A program made the position numbers and the translations under genes. Of a DNA stretch of 64,000 nucleotides, positions 1 through 7,989 are shown one piece after another; position 1 is the stretch's first letter, and each line of letters begins with the position of its first letter. The DNA lies in assembly GCF_004342445.1 (NCBI RefSeq), contig NZ_SLWW01000012.1:1-64000 (forward strand), written 5' to 3'. Origin of the DNA: Rhodovulum euryhalinum (GTDB taxonomy: Bacteria; Pseudomonadota; Alphaproteobacteria; Rhodobacterales; Rhodobacteraceae). Under the pieces are notes generated by a model. That model saw nothing but the letters and a program-made list of their open reading frames with translations. It was not told the DNA's origin and did not search any database.

Positions 1-30
1 TCGAGCCATGTGATCCTGGCCCTGCCCTGA
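1..30 (+). CDS. C-terminal end of a probable TOBE/Mop molybdate-binding protein (partial)
   Basis: The first bases read in frame as SSHVILALP followed by TGA at 28-30. This resembles the last beta strand of a TOBE/Mop (molbindin) domain, where family members commonly end in a K-A/S-S-x-V-I-L-A pattern. The next gene, on the opposite strand, is DUF2478, a family often found beside molybdenum uptake genes, which supports the reading. It could be the tail of ModE, ModC or a stand-alone Mop protein. Only nine residues are visible, so this is an inference. Confidence 0.35.
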   Translation, partial: SSHVILALP

Positions 31-48
31 GCCCCGGCGGGGGCCTGA

Positions 49-555
49 TCAGGCGCGGACCGGCATCGCCCGGCGGCACCAGTCGAGCACGGCCTCCGGC
101 TCGGGCGCCAGCCAGTCGGCGCAGCCGCCGGTGAAGTCCTCCCACGAGGCGGTGCAATCACGGCGGACCGCGGCAAGGACGGGGATCTGCCGCTCGCACG
201 CCTTCTCGATCACGGCGCGGAAGCCATGCCCCTCGGCCTCGGCCTTGCCATAGCGCGGCAGCACGACGAGGTCGGGGCCGGCTTCCAGCGCCAGCAGCGC
301 CGCGCCTGCGGCTTCGGCCAGCCCTTGCGGATCGAGGCTGCAACCCGTCGACCCCGGCCCCAGCCGCTGCGAGATGCCGAACAGGCCGCCCCCGGAAAGG
401 TCTTCGACCGCCATCCCGCAGGCGTCGGTCCGGGTCTGCCGGAACCCCGCCAGCCGGTGCCCCTGGGCCATGAGTGCGGCCACCACGCCCGCCAGCAGCG
501 TGTCCACCGACACGTCCTCGACAAGGGGAATCGCGGCAATGCGAATCTCTGCCAT
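49..555 (-). CDS. DUF2478 family protein, probably linked to molybdenum metabolism
   Basis: The product is about 168 residues and alternates hydrophobic strands and helices. It carries DLVVLPRYGKAEAEGHGFR, which matches the nucleotide-binding-like core of DUF2478 (related to THEP1-type NTPases, typically F/Y-G-K-x-E-A-x-G-x-G-F). The start at 555 gives the natural N-terminus MAEIRIAAIPL; an in-frame ATG at 576 is the alternative, and neither has a strong ribosome binding site. Longer readings add arginine-rich, low-complexity sequence. The gene converges on a probable molybdate-binding protein. The biochemical function of the family is not established. Confidence 0.7.
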   Translation of the reverse strand: MAEIRIAAIPLVEDVSVDTLLAGVVAALMAQGHRLAGFRQTRTDACGMAVEDLSGGGLFGISQRLGPGSTGCSLDPQGLAEAAGAALLALEAGPDLVVLPRYGKAEAEGHGFRAVIEKACERQIPVLAAVRRDCTASWEDFTGGCADWLAPEPEAVLDWCRRAMPVRA

Positions 556-654
556 GACCTCACTCGCCTGATCCATCCTTGCGTCCCGTTCCTCGCCGCC
601 CGTCCTGCCGCCGAGCCCATCCCGCAGCGGTCTCGACGGGTTTCGACATACAAT

Positions 655-679
655 CGTTAGGCATATGCGGTATATAGCG
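655..679. promoter_or_regulatory. Mo-box-like palindrome (possible ModE-type site)
   Basis: Upstream of the DUF2478 gene lies CGTTAGGCA, a 7-base spacer, then TATATAGCG. The right half fits a rhodobacterial Mo-box half-site closely (TATATA-x-CG) and the left half keeps only CGTTA. It sits about 80-100 nt before either candidate start, in an AT-rich patch within an otherwise GC-rich gap. The rest of the gap between 577 and 854 shows nothing else I can support. The call rests on similarity plus context. Confidence 0.35.
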
Positions 680-854
680 GTGCTGTCCGAGGCAAGCGCC
701 ATCGCCGCGCGACCGTGTGCCTGCGTCTCGACCATGCGTGCCGTGATCAGCCTTCATTCGATTCCAGCGCCCTGACAGCGCAACTGCCCAACCACGAGGC
801 AGATCACGAACGCTCCCGGCCCTGACCGGTTGCATCACGATCCGACGAGGGCGC

Positions 855-1719
855 CTATCGCCTGAAACGTATGGAAAGGGAGAAACCGTAACGGGCCTCG
901 GTCAGCGCCGCGGGCGCGGGCGGGAAACCTCCCGCGGAACGAACCGCCCGAAGCGCCATGTCGTCCAGGCGCGGATTGCCCGACGACCTGGCCACCGAGG
1001 CCGACAGCAATGCGCCATCCCGCCCGACCCACAGGGAAAGTGCCACGATCCCCTCCCGACCTGGCGCTCCACGCGCCCGGCGCTGAATGCGTGCGAGAAT
1101 TTCGGACCCCCAGCGCGCCTTCAGGCTGGAGAGGTCCCCCTTTGCAGCACCCGGTCCGGCCGCCGACCGGCCGGACGCGACGGGACTGCCCCGGGAGGGT
1201 GCAAGGACGGTCGGCCGGGCGGTCCGTGGCCGTTCGCCGTGCCGCGTTTCGGGCGCTTCGCTGCGCGGTTGCGGCCGCGACTCCGGGCGCTTGGTCACCC
1301 GCACTGGTGCGGACGGAGGAGGTTCGATGTCGAAATTCCCAGGGACCGGCGCCGCAAGCCTCGGCAGCGCTGTCCGTTGTGCCAAAGGTGAGGGCTCCCG
1401 GAAAGTCAGGCTCGACCTGGAACCGGTTGCCAGTAGGGCATCGGGCGCAGGCATGGGGCGCAGGGCGGTCATGGGCATGGCGGGGGCGACTTCCGGCGCG
1501 GCGACGGCGGCAAGGTCTGCCGACGCGGCGCCGAGGTCGAGCAGGATCGCCGTCTCGACCCCGTCGGATCGCCCGACGATCCGGTCATGGTCCTGCAGGG
1601 CCAGTGCAACGGCCAGGATGGCGAGCCCCCCCCGTCATCGCCGCTGCCGGCCAGCCGAGCCCGTCCTGCCACCGGTGGCGGGCGCCGAGGCGTAGCGCCC
1701 AGTCGTCGGCGGTCGTCAT
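855..1719 (-). pseudogene. tonB: TonB energy-transducer gene, frameshifted in a G8 tract
   Basis: The reading begins at an ATG at 1719 with a good ribosome binding site (GCAGGAGG) and overlaps the exbD stop, so it is the expected third gene of exbB-exbD-tonB. The first 34 codons end in AAAMTGG and enter a run of eight G (plus-strand C at 1626-1633), after which this frame soon stops. Removing one G gives MTGGLAILAVALALQ, a hydrophobic TonB-type anchor, and joins the downstream frame without a break. That frame continues through a proline-rich linker into a typical TonB C-terminal domain (about the last 90 residues, with GIVALSLWVGRDG and a final YGFSLSIRFRR). As sequenced, no full-length TonB is encoded. 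The cause may be a sequencing error, a true mutation or slippage-mediated phase variation. Confidence 0.8.
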
Positions 1720-2144
1720 TGCGAACCTCCTGCGCCGGCCTCGAGCCCGACCAGCGCGACCTTGAGATAGCCCGCCGCGCGCAGGTCGTTCATCACCTCC
1801 ATCAGCGCGCCATAGGCAACGGCCTCGTCCGCGCGCAGGAAGACCCGCGTGTCCCGGTCGCCGCCCGTCACCGCATCGAGCGCGGCCCCAAGCGTCTCAC
1901 GCGGGATGGGGGCGTTCCGGAGATACAGGCCGAGATCCCGCCGAAGGCTGAGGAAGACCGGCTCGTCGGGCCGCGGGGCCGGCTGTGCGGTCGATCCGGG
2001 CAGGTCCACCGGCACATCGACGGTCGAAAGCGGCGCGGCGACCATGAAGATGATAAGCAGCACCAGCATGACGTTGATGAAGGGGGTCACGTTGATCTCG
2101 TGTGTTTCCTCAAGGCCGCCCTCCTCGCCGCCAGAGCGCATCAT
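1716..2144 (-). CDS. exbD: Biopolymer transport protein ExbD
   Basis: This 142-residue protein has the ExbD/TolR layout: a short cytoplasmic N-terminus, one transmembrane helix at about residues 23-42 preceded by INVTPFINVMLVLLIIF, and a periplasmic domain. The conserved aspartate used for proton coupling in most ExbD proteins (V-x-P-L/F-I-D) is N here (TPFINVMLVL). It overlaps exbB at the 5' end and tonB at the 3' end, four bases each, so the three are translationally coupled. ExbB-ExbD forms the proton-driven motor that energises TonB. The missing aspartate, beside a broken tonB, raises doubt that the complex works. TolR is excluded mainly by the tonB neighbour. Confidence 0.85.
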   Translation of the reverse strand: MMRSGGEEGGLEETHEINVTPFINVMLVLLIIFMVAAPLSTVDVPVDLPGSTAQPAPRPDEPVFLSLRRDLGLYLRNAPIPRETLGAALDAVTGGDRDTRVFLRADEAVAYGALMEVMNDLRAAGYLKVALVGLEAGAGGSQ

Positions 2145-3058
2145 CGTTCGGCCCGGCCCGCGACACGCAGATCGAGGTCCCGGCTCATGAGCCGTTCGAC
2201 CGCCGCGCCGGCATCCGACAGCGCCAGCCGCCAGGAGGCGGTCGCGCGGACGAAGTGGTTGTAGAGCACGACGGCCGGAATCGCCGCGAGAAGTCCCATC
2301 GCGGTCGCAAGCAGCGCCTCGGCAATTCCCGGCGCCACGACGGCGAGATTGGTGGTCCCGCTATCCGATATGCCAACGAAGGCGTTCATGATGCCCCAGA
2401 CCGTGCCGAAGAGTCCGGCGAAGGGCGCGGTCGACGCGATGGTGGCCAGAATCCCGAGGCCACGCCGCAGGCGGGACGCTGCCTGTGCCTCGGTGCGCTC
2501 GACGATCGACCGCACGCGCTGCCTGAGTCCTTCCGGACCGGCCAGCGAAAGCGCCTCGTCCGACCGGAGATACTCCTCGAAGGACGCGGTCGCCATGAAC
2601 GCGGCCGGATCGAGGCGCCCCGAAAGCCGCCGCGCCGCCGCCCCGAGGCTTTCGGCCCCGCGGATCGTCGCGACCGATCGCGACAGACGACGGCGCGCAA
2701 GGCCGATCTCCGTGGCCTTGAAGATCAGGACCGTTCCGGTCACGAGGATCGCGCCGGCCAGCACAGCCATGACCGCCTGCACCATTGGGTGCGCCGCCGC
2801 GAACATTGCGCGCGGGGTCAGGGGGTGGTCGGGTGCCGCCAGACCGGCGGGCTGCGGCAGGAGCGCGTTTTCGTGCGTCCATGTCGGCGCCGGAGCCGGG
2901 TGCGTGCTTGCGGGACGTGACGACGGCGCATCCGGACGCGGCAGTTCGAAGACCTCGCTCTCCGTCGCCGGGGCCGGAAGCGCATCGGGAAGACGGGGGT
3001 CGCCGTCGCGTGGCGTATCGGCCCAGGCGGTCGCCGACAGACCGAGCCCAATAACCAT
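2141..3058 (-). CDS. exbB: Biopolymer transport protein ExbB (start uncertain)
   Basis: From the ATG at 3058 the product is about 305 residues. It has a signal-like hydrophobic start ending in SATAWA, a proline/alanine-rich periplasmic segment of about 90 residues, and the three-helix MotA/TolQ/ExbB core. The core carries GLGILATIASTAPFAGLFGT and GIAEALLATAMGLLAAIPAV, the helices that line the motor channel. The chosen start leaves no basic N-terminal region, and no ribosome binding site is obvious. The frame stays open upstream but there runs antisense to a type III restriction gene remnant. The native start and promoter may have been removed when that DNA arrived. It overlaps exbD by four bases. 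Confidence 0.8.
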   Translation of the reverse strand: MVIGLGLSATAWADTPRDGDPRLPDALPAPATESEVFELPRPDAPSSRPASTHPAPAPTWTHENALLPQPAGLAAPDHPLTPRAMFAAAHPMVQAVMAVLAGAILVTGTVLIFKATEIGLARRRLSRSVATIRGAESLGAAARRLSGRLDPAAFMATASFEEYLRSDEALSLAGPEGLRQRVRSIVERTEAQAASRLRRGLGILATIASTAPFAGLFGTVWGIMNAFVGISDSGTTNLAVVAPGIAEALLATAMGLLAAIPAVVLYNHFVRATASWRLALSDAGAAVERLMSRDLDLRVAGRAER

Positions 3059-3100
3059 CGTGCAGACGATGCCCGTTCTGAGTCCCTGCTCCGCGCGGCG

Positions 3101-3649
3101 GTGAAGGCCGGTGACATTCAATTCCGGCTGCGGCTGGACGGGAATAACTGGCAGATGCCCGACCACATGCTGACCACGGAACCAGCGAACTCGCCACACT
3201 TGACCGGGACAAACGGCGGCGCATTGAACCGCAGCCTGTTTTCCCCTGTGTTCCGAAACGAGTTGAACGGCGAAGAACAGAACGTTGCCGTGCACTTGGA
3301 CGGGGACGGCACGGTCAAGTGGTGGCACCGCAACGTGGCCAAGGCCAGCTACGGCATGGGCCTGCAAGGCTGGAAGCGCGGGCGTATCTCCCCTGACTTC
3401 ATCTTCGCCACGGGCGGCAATGCAGGCGCTGGGCGGATCGTGGTGCTGGAAACCAAGGGCGACCACCTGCAAAATCCGGACACCGACTACAAGCGCAACG
3501 TCTTGGACTTCCTCACTCAGAACTTCTCCTGGGATCAGGCGGTGCCTGCCGGTCAGCTACAGATCGCCATGACCGGCGAGACGGTGGAATGCGCCTTGGT
3601 GCTGATGGAGGACATGCCCACGAAGCTACCGGCGCTTTTGGCGAAATAG
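3101..3649 (+). pseudogene. C-terminal remnant of a type III restriction endonuclease (Res) subunit
   Basis: About 182 residues match only the nuclease end of type III restriction/helicase proteins. Visible features are NNWQMPDHMLTTEP, the segment SLFSPVFRNELNGEE, and a PD-(D/E)xK-like pair made of SPDFIFA and VVLETKGDH. The DEAD-box helicase part, about 700 or more residues in intact relatives, is absent, and no mod (methylase) gene is nearby. The frame is open upstream to about 3056, with GTG as the first start-like codon at 3101, so the break lies somewhere between the exbB start and 3101. It is a gene fragment and is unlikely to be functional. Confidence 0.75.
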
Positions 3650-3949
3650 ACTCGGTCGAGAGGGGGTATTTCGCGCCAGTTTTGACTTAGGAGCAGTTTT
3701 GCCCTGACCGGACGCAGATGACACAAATGTCGCAGATGCTATTATCACCAAGAGCGGCCTGCCTTCTGGATCCTTCCAGCACTGCGAACCGACTCCAACA
3801 GAATCCGCCCGCTACGCTCATTCTCACCGTCCGTGTCCAACAAATTTCGGAGGCATCCAGGTTATGTTGGGGGGATTCTAGGGGGGGGACGACACCAAAG
3901 CGAATAGAATATATACTTACTTTTTTATCAACAACTTAGGTGCATGTGC
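3650..3949. other. AT-richer non-coding stretch between restriction remnant and tRNA-Arg
   Basis: This 300-base gap contains poly-G runs (GGGGGG near 3870 and GGGGGGGG near 3890) and an AT-rich segment, ATAGAATATATACTTAC, near 3905. Its base composition differs from the flanking core DNA. A 73-codon open frame at 3718-3939 has no recognisable domain and no ribosome binding site, and I do not call it a gene. The stretch directly abuts the 3' end of a tRNA gene, the usual place for island integration. I saw no integrase gene and no copy of the tRNA 3' end near 3060. Confidence 0.5.
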
Positions 3950-4026
3950 TGGCGACCCCGGCAGGACTCGAACCTGCAACCTATCCCTTAGGAGGGGATT
4001 GCTCTATCCAGTTGAGCCACGGGGTC
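3950..4026 (-). tRNA. tRNA-Arg (anticodon CCT)
   Basis: The minus strand folds into a full cloverleaf of 77 nt including an encoded CCA. The acceptor stem pairs GACCCCG with CGGGGTC. The anticodon loop is CTCCTAA, giving CCT at 3992-3990, and the T arm contains GGTTCGAGTCC. Its 3' end faces the restriction-gene scar. Confidence 0.95.
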
Positions 4027-4139
4027 GCGCGGGGTCTTTCTCCACGGAAAGCGCCGCCCATGCAAGCCTGCATCAGCTTGGACATTCCCTTGCCCTGCGT
4101 TTATCTAGGCCGATCAGCCGTGACAGGAGCGCCGCGCCC

Positions 4140-5189
4140 GTGACCGTTTCCGACCCGCCCCGCCCGCGCCGGCCCCTGACGCTGCGCGACGTGTCAGAGG
4201 CCTCGGGGGTATCCGAGATGACGGTCAGCCGGGTCCTGCGCCACAGCGGCGACGTCTCGGAAAAGACCCGGGCAAAGGTGCTCGAGGCGGCGCAGCAGCT
4301 TGGGTACGTGCCGAACAAGATCGCGGGCGGGCTGGCCAGCCAGCGGGTGAACCTGGTCGGTGTCATCATCCCGTCGCTGTCGAACATGGTCTTTCCCGAG
4401 GTGCTGTCGGGGATCAACGAGGTGCTGGAGAACACGCCGCTGCAACCGGTGTTCGGCCTGTCGCGCTATGACCCGCCGCACGAGGAGAAGGTGCTGTTCG
4501 AGATGCTGTCCTGGCGGCCCGCGGGGGTGATCGTCACGGGGCTGGAACATTCCGAGCGCACCCGCGCGATGCTGCGCGCCGCGGGAATCCCGGTGGTCGA
4601 GATCATGGACCTGGATGGCGAGCCGGTGGATTCCGTGGTCGGGATCTCGCACCGCCGGGCGGGGGCCGAGATGGCCCGCTCGATCGCCGCAGCGGGCTAT
4701 CGGCGGATCGGGTTCCTGGGCACCAAGATGCCGATGGATCACCGCGCGCGGAAGCGGTTCGAAGGCTTCACCGGGGCGCTGGCGCGGGCCGGGATCGAGG
4801 TGGCCGATCACGAGTTCTACTCGGGCGGCTCGGGGCTGGCCAAGGGGCGCGAGATGACCCGAGCCCTGCTGGAACGCAGCCCCGATCTCGACTTTCTCTA
4901 CTATTCGAACGACATGATCGCGGCGGGCGGGCTGCTGTGCTGCCTGGAAAGGGGTCTGGACGTGCCGGGCAGGCTGGGGCTTGCCGGGTTCAACGGGATC
5001 GAGCTTCTGGACGGTCTGCCGCTGCGGCCCGCGACGATGGACATCCAGCGGCGCGAGATCGGGCGGCGCGCGGCGCGGATCATTGCCGATTGCGTCGAGA
5101 GGGGGCTTTTCGGTACGGGCGAGCGGGTGGCCCTGACCCCCCGGATCGACCCCGGCGACACGCTGCGCCCTGCAAGCCCGGCCCCCTGA
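4140..5189 (+). CDS. LacI/GntR-family transcriptional regulator
   Basis: The 349-residue product starts at GTG 4140, with AGGAG ten bases upstream. Residues about 13-65 form the LacI helix-turn-helix and hinge (LTLRDVSEASGVSEMTVSRV, then LGYVPNKIAGGLASQR). A periplasmic-binding-like sugar-sensing domain fills the rest (VGVIIPSLSNMVFPEV, DFLYYSNDMIAAGG, IDPGDTLR). It most resembles the GntR (gluconate) branch. It converges on the TRAP transporter and may control it, but the palindrome upstream of dctP is not the classic LacI type. Ligand unknown. Confidence 0.9.
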   Translation: MTVSDPPRPRRPLTLRDVSEASGVSEMTVSRVLRHSGDVSEKTRAKVLEAAQQLGYVPNKIAGGLASQRVNLVGVIIPSLSNMVFPEVLSGINEVLENTPLQPVFGLSRYDPPHEEKVLFEMLSWRPAGVIVTGLEHSERTRAMLRAAGIPVVEIMDLDGEPVDSVVGISHRRAGAEMARSIAAAGYRRIGFLGTKMPMDHRARKRFEGFTGALARAGIEVADHEFYSGGSGLAKGREMTRALLERSPDLDFLYYSNDMIAAGGLLCCLERGLDVPGRLGLAGFNGIELLDGLPLRPATMDIQRREIGRRAARIIADCVERGLFGTGERVALTPRIDPGDTLRPASPAP

Positions 5190-5237
5190 GCACAGGACCG
5201 CGGCGTTCCCGCCGCGGCCCGTTCCGCCGGGGGTGCC

Positions 5238-6593
5238 TCAGTCGTAGACTAGGCCAGGCAGCCAGGTGATCACCTGGGGGAACAGCATGCAGATCGTGAG
5301 CCCCACCAGTTGCAACCCGAGGAACGGCAGCGCCGAGCGGAAGATGTCGCTCATCGGGATCTCGGCGGGCGCCACGCCGCGCAGGTAGAACAGCGCATAG
5401 CCGAAGGGCGGCGAGAGAAAGCTCATCTGCATGTTCACGAGGTAAAGCACCCCGAACCACAGCACGAGATCGTTGGGATCCGACAGCCCGAAGGACTGCG
5501 CGCCCAGCGCCTTGATGATCGGCACGAAGATCGGCACGCACAGCAGAAGGATGCCGACCCAGTCGAGGAACATCCCCAGGATGATCAGCAGGATCTGCAT
5601 CAGGATCAGGATGCCCCAGGGGCCGAGACCCGTGGCCGCAAGGCTGTCCTGCACGAATTGCTGTCCGCCCTCCAGCACGTAGAGCCCGACGAAGATCGTC
5701 GCGCCGAACATGATCCAGATCACCATCGCACTGGCCTTCAGCGTGGTGATGCAGGCCTCGCTGACGGTGTACCAGTCCAGCTTGCGGTGGATCGCCGCGA
5801 CGATGAAGGCGCCGAAGGTGCCGATGCCGGCGGCCTCGACCGGCGTCGCGATGCCGGTGAAGATCACCCCCAGCACCACCACGATCAGCACGATGGGCGC
5901 CGACATGTTGCCCATCAGCCGCAGCTTTTCGCCGGTCGAGATGCGTTCCTCGACCGGGATCGGCGGGCCGAGCCGCGGGTTGATGTAGCTGCGGACCACC
6001 ACGTAAAGCATGTAGAGCCCCGACAGCATCAACCCGGGAATGACCGCGCCGATGAACAGCTCGCCCACCGACTGTTCGGCCACCACGGCATAGATGATCG
6101 CCAGGATCGAGGGCGGGATCAGGATGCCCAGCGTCCCGCCCGCCATGATCGAGCCCATCGCGATCTTGGGGTCGTAGCCGCGCTTCAGCATGGCGGGCAG
6201 CGCGATGATGCCCATCGTCACCACCGCCGCGCCGATCACGCCGACCATGGCCGCAAGGATCGTGGACGCCAGGATGGTGGCCGCCGCAAGCCCGCCCTTC
6301 ACCCCGCCCAGCACCTTGTAGATCACGTCGAACATGTCGTTGATGATGCCGGCGCGTTCCAGCATCGCTGCCATGAAGATGAACAGCGGGATCGCCGACA
6401 GCTGATAGTTGGTCATCAGCGGGAAGATGCGGCTGGGCACGATGTTCAGCGCCTCGGCATCGCCCAGGATGAACAGGAAGACGCAGGCCAGCCCCCCGGT
6501 GACGAAGGCCAGCGGCAGCCCCGCCATCAGCAGGACCAGGAGGCTGCCGAACATGATCAGCGTCAGCCACTCGATACCGATTTCAAGTCCCAT
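5238..6593 (-). CDS. dctM: TRAP transporter large permease (DctM)
   Basis: The 451-residue protein is uniformly hydrophobic with about twelve membrane segments and is the usual DctM size. It shows the family features of paired inward helices rich in glycine and alanine (AAMVGVIGAAVVTMG, IMAGGTLGILIPPSILAIIY). DctM is the Na+-coupled channel subunit that works with DctQ and a periplasmic binding protein. It follows the dctQ-like gene after a gap of three bases and is last in a dctP-dctQ-dctM operon. Family membership does not fix the substrate. Confidence 0.95.
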   Translation of the reverse strand: MGLEIGIEWLTLIMFGSLLVLLMAGLPLAFVTGGLACVFLFILGDAEALNIVPSRIFPLMTNYQLSAIPLFIFMAAMLERAGIINDMFDVIYKVLGGVKGGLAAATILASTILAAMVGVIGAAVVTMGIIALPAMLKRGYDPKIAMGSIMAGGTLGILIPPSILAIIYAVVAEQSVGELFIGAVIPGLMLSGLYMLYVVVRSYINPRLGPPIPVEERISTGEKLRLMGNMSAPIVLIVVVLGVIFTGIATPVEAAGIGTFGAFIVAAIHRKLDWYTVSEACITTLKASAMVIWIMFGATIFVGLYVLEGGQQFVQDSLAATGLGPWGILILMQILLIILGMFLDWVGILLLCVPIFVPIIKALGAQSFGLSDPNDLVLWFGVLYLVNMQMSFLSPPFGYALFYLRGVAPAEIPMSDIFRSALPFLGLQLVGLTICMLFPQVITWLPGLVYD

Positions 6594-6596
6594 GCC

Positions 6597-7910
6597 TTAC
6601 GCTCCCTGCCGGATGGCCTGGATGTCCTTGCCGATCTTCGAGATGCCCTGCAGCACCAGCAGAAGCCCGCCCAGCACCATCACCCATTTCATCGGCCACA
6701 AGGGCACCTCCCACTCGTTGAAGCTGATCTCACCCCAGCGGATCGCGGGGTCGGTCCACTGGTCCAGCGTCAGGCTGCCCAGCATCTGGATCAGCGTCAT
6801 GTCGCCCCGCGCCCAGTCCGAGACCAGCGCGTTGCCCGTGGGAACCGCGACCGCGTCCATGGCAAAGATCCAGGACGTCACCAGCAACGTGCCCGCGAAG
6901 ATGAAGAAGAAGACCGAGGTCAGAAGATCCACCCACGCCTTCCGCGGGCGCGACAGCGGCGCATAGAAGATGTCGACCCGCACATGGCTTTCGGTCAGCA
7001 TCGCATAGGCGCCCGCGATCAGGTATTGCATGCCGAACATCAGGTACATGCCCTCATGCGCCCAGCTTGTCGGGCTGTTGAAGACATAGCGGGCGATGAC
7101 CTCGTAATAGTAGACGAAGACCGCGATCACCGCCCAGTAGGCGACGAACTCGCCGCAGAACAGTGACAGCCGGTCGATCCAGTTGGTCGCGTATTCGCGG
7201 TCGTGCTTGGGGCCTTCCTCGGCCTCGGCGGCTTCGAGCGCCAGTTCGGCCTCGGTCTTGGGCGTGAACGACAGGTTGGCGTTGGCCTTGCGCACCATGA
7301 AGGGCAGCAACAGCGCGTCGATCGCCAGCGCCGCCAGGATCAGGTAGAAGGCATAGCCCGCCCGGGATGACCATGTCTCGCGCAGCTCGGCGGCGGTTTC
7401 GCGCCGGGGCCCGAACTCGGCCACAGCGGCGCGGGCCTCTTCCAGGCGCGCCTCGCCCGCCCGGACCGTTTCCTGCGTCCGTTCGAGCCGCCGCTCGACG
7501 CTGCGCCGGGCAAAGCTGCCTTCCTCGGCCGCCGCGAATTCGGCCTCCAGTTCGGGCAGGTTCCTGCGCGCCTCGTCGACGCGCGGCGCCTCGCGCGCGA
7601 CCGTGCGTTCGGCCACGCGCAACTGGTTCGCCACGTCCGACAGGGCCGATCGCGCCTGCTGCTCCTGCACGTTGGCATAGAGGATGAACACGAAGATCGG
7701 CAGGTAGAGCAGGCCGAAGAGGTTCTTGAGGTAGAGCCGGTGCAGCCCGATGATCCCGCCGGTGACGAGGATCAGATAGCCGAGCGCGGTGGAATAGCGC
7801 CGCTCCTCGGGGCGTGGACGGCGCGCCAGCACCATGGCGATCAGCGGGAAGACGATCAGGCCGGCCCAGTAGAGCCAGTGCGGCAGCGTGAAGCTGAGAC
7901 CAGGCATCAT
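6597..7910 (-). CDS. TRAP transporter small permease (DctQ) with N-terminal TM2-like and coiled-coil extension
   Basis: A usual DctQ has about 160-200 residues; this protein has 437. Residues about 12-30 form a first membrane helix. Residues 44-80 look like a TM2 domain (GGIIGLHRLYL at 51-61 followed by a second helix). Residues 85-180 are charged and heptad-like, predicting a coiled coil, and are followed by a helix at 184-205. The canonical DctQ four-helix domain runs from about 245 to the end (EVIARYVFNSPTSWAHEGM, SHVRVDIFYAPLS). The whole is one uninterrupted frame between dctP and dctM, with no sign of a false fusion. The role of the extension is unknown; it may hold the transporter in a larger assembly or scaffold the binding protein. 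Confidence 0.85.
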   Translation of the reverse strand: MMPGLSFTLPHWLYWAGLIVFPLIAMVLARRPRPEERRYSTALGYLILVTGGIIGLHRLYLKNLFGLLYLPIFVFILYANVQEQQARSALSDVANQLRVAERTVAREAPRVDEARRNLPELEAEFAAAEEGSFARRSVERRLERTQETVRAGEARLEEARAAVAEFGPRRETAAELRETWSSRAGYAFYLILAALAIDALLLPFMVRKANANLSFTPKTEAELALEAAEAEEGPKHDREYATNWIDRLSLFCGEFVAYWAVIAVFVYYYEVIARYVFNSPTSWAHEGMYLMFGMQYLIAGAYAMLTESHVRVDIFYAPLSRPRKAWVDLLTSVFFFIFAGTLLVTSWIFAMDAVAVPTGNALVSDWARGDMTLIQMLGSLTLDQWTDPAIRWGEISFNEWEVPLWPMKWVMVLGGLLLVLQGISKIGKDIQAIRQGA

Positions 7911-7989
7911 GCAGTCCTAGTTCGCGTGGAGGGGCAAGATGCCGCCCGGATCGCCCGGGCGGCTTCTGTCGATCAGGCGGACAGCGCGC

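Noticed and set aside
1087-1695. Plus-strand frames opposite tonB
   Set aside because: Shadow frames; the minus-strand TonB domain is recognisable.
3059-3472. N-terminal extension of exbB upstream of 3058
   Set aside because: The extension is antisense to the type III restriction remnant and has no ExbB-like features.
3718-3939. 73-codon frame in the gap before tRNA-Arg
   Set aside because: No ribosome binding site, no domain and unusual composition; more likely non-coding island remnant.
5310-7166. 618-codon plus-strand frame across dctM and dctQ
   Set aside because: Composition is His/Asp/Gln-rich shadow sequence of two well-supported genes on the other strand.
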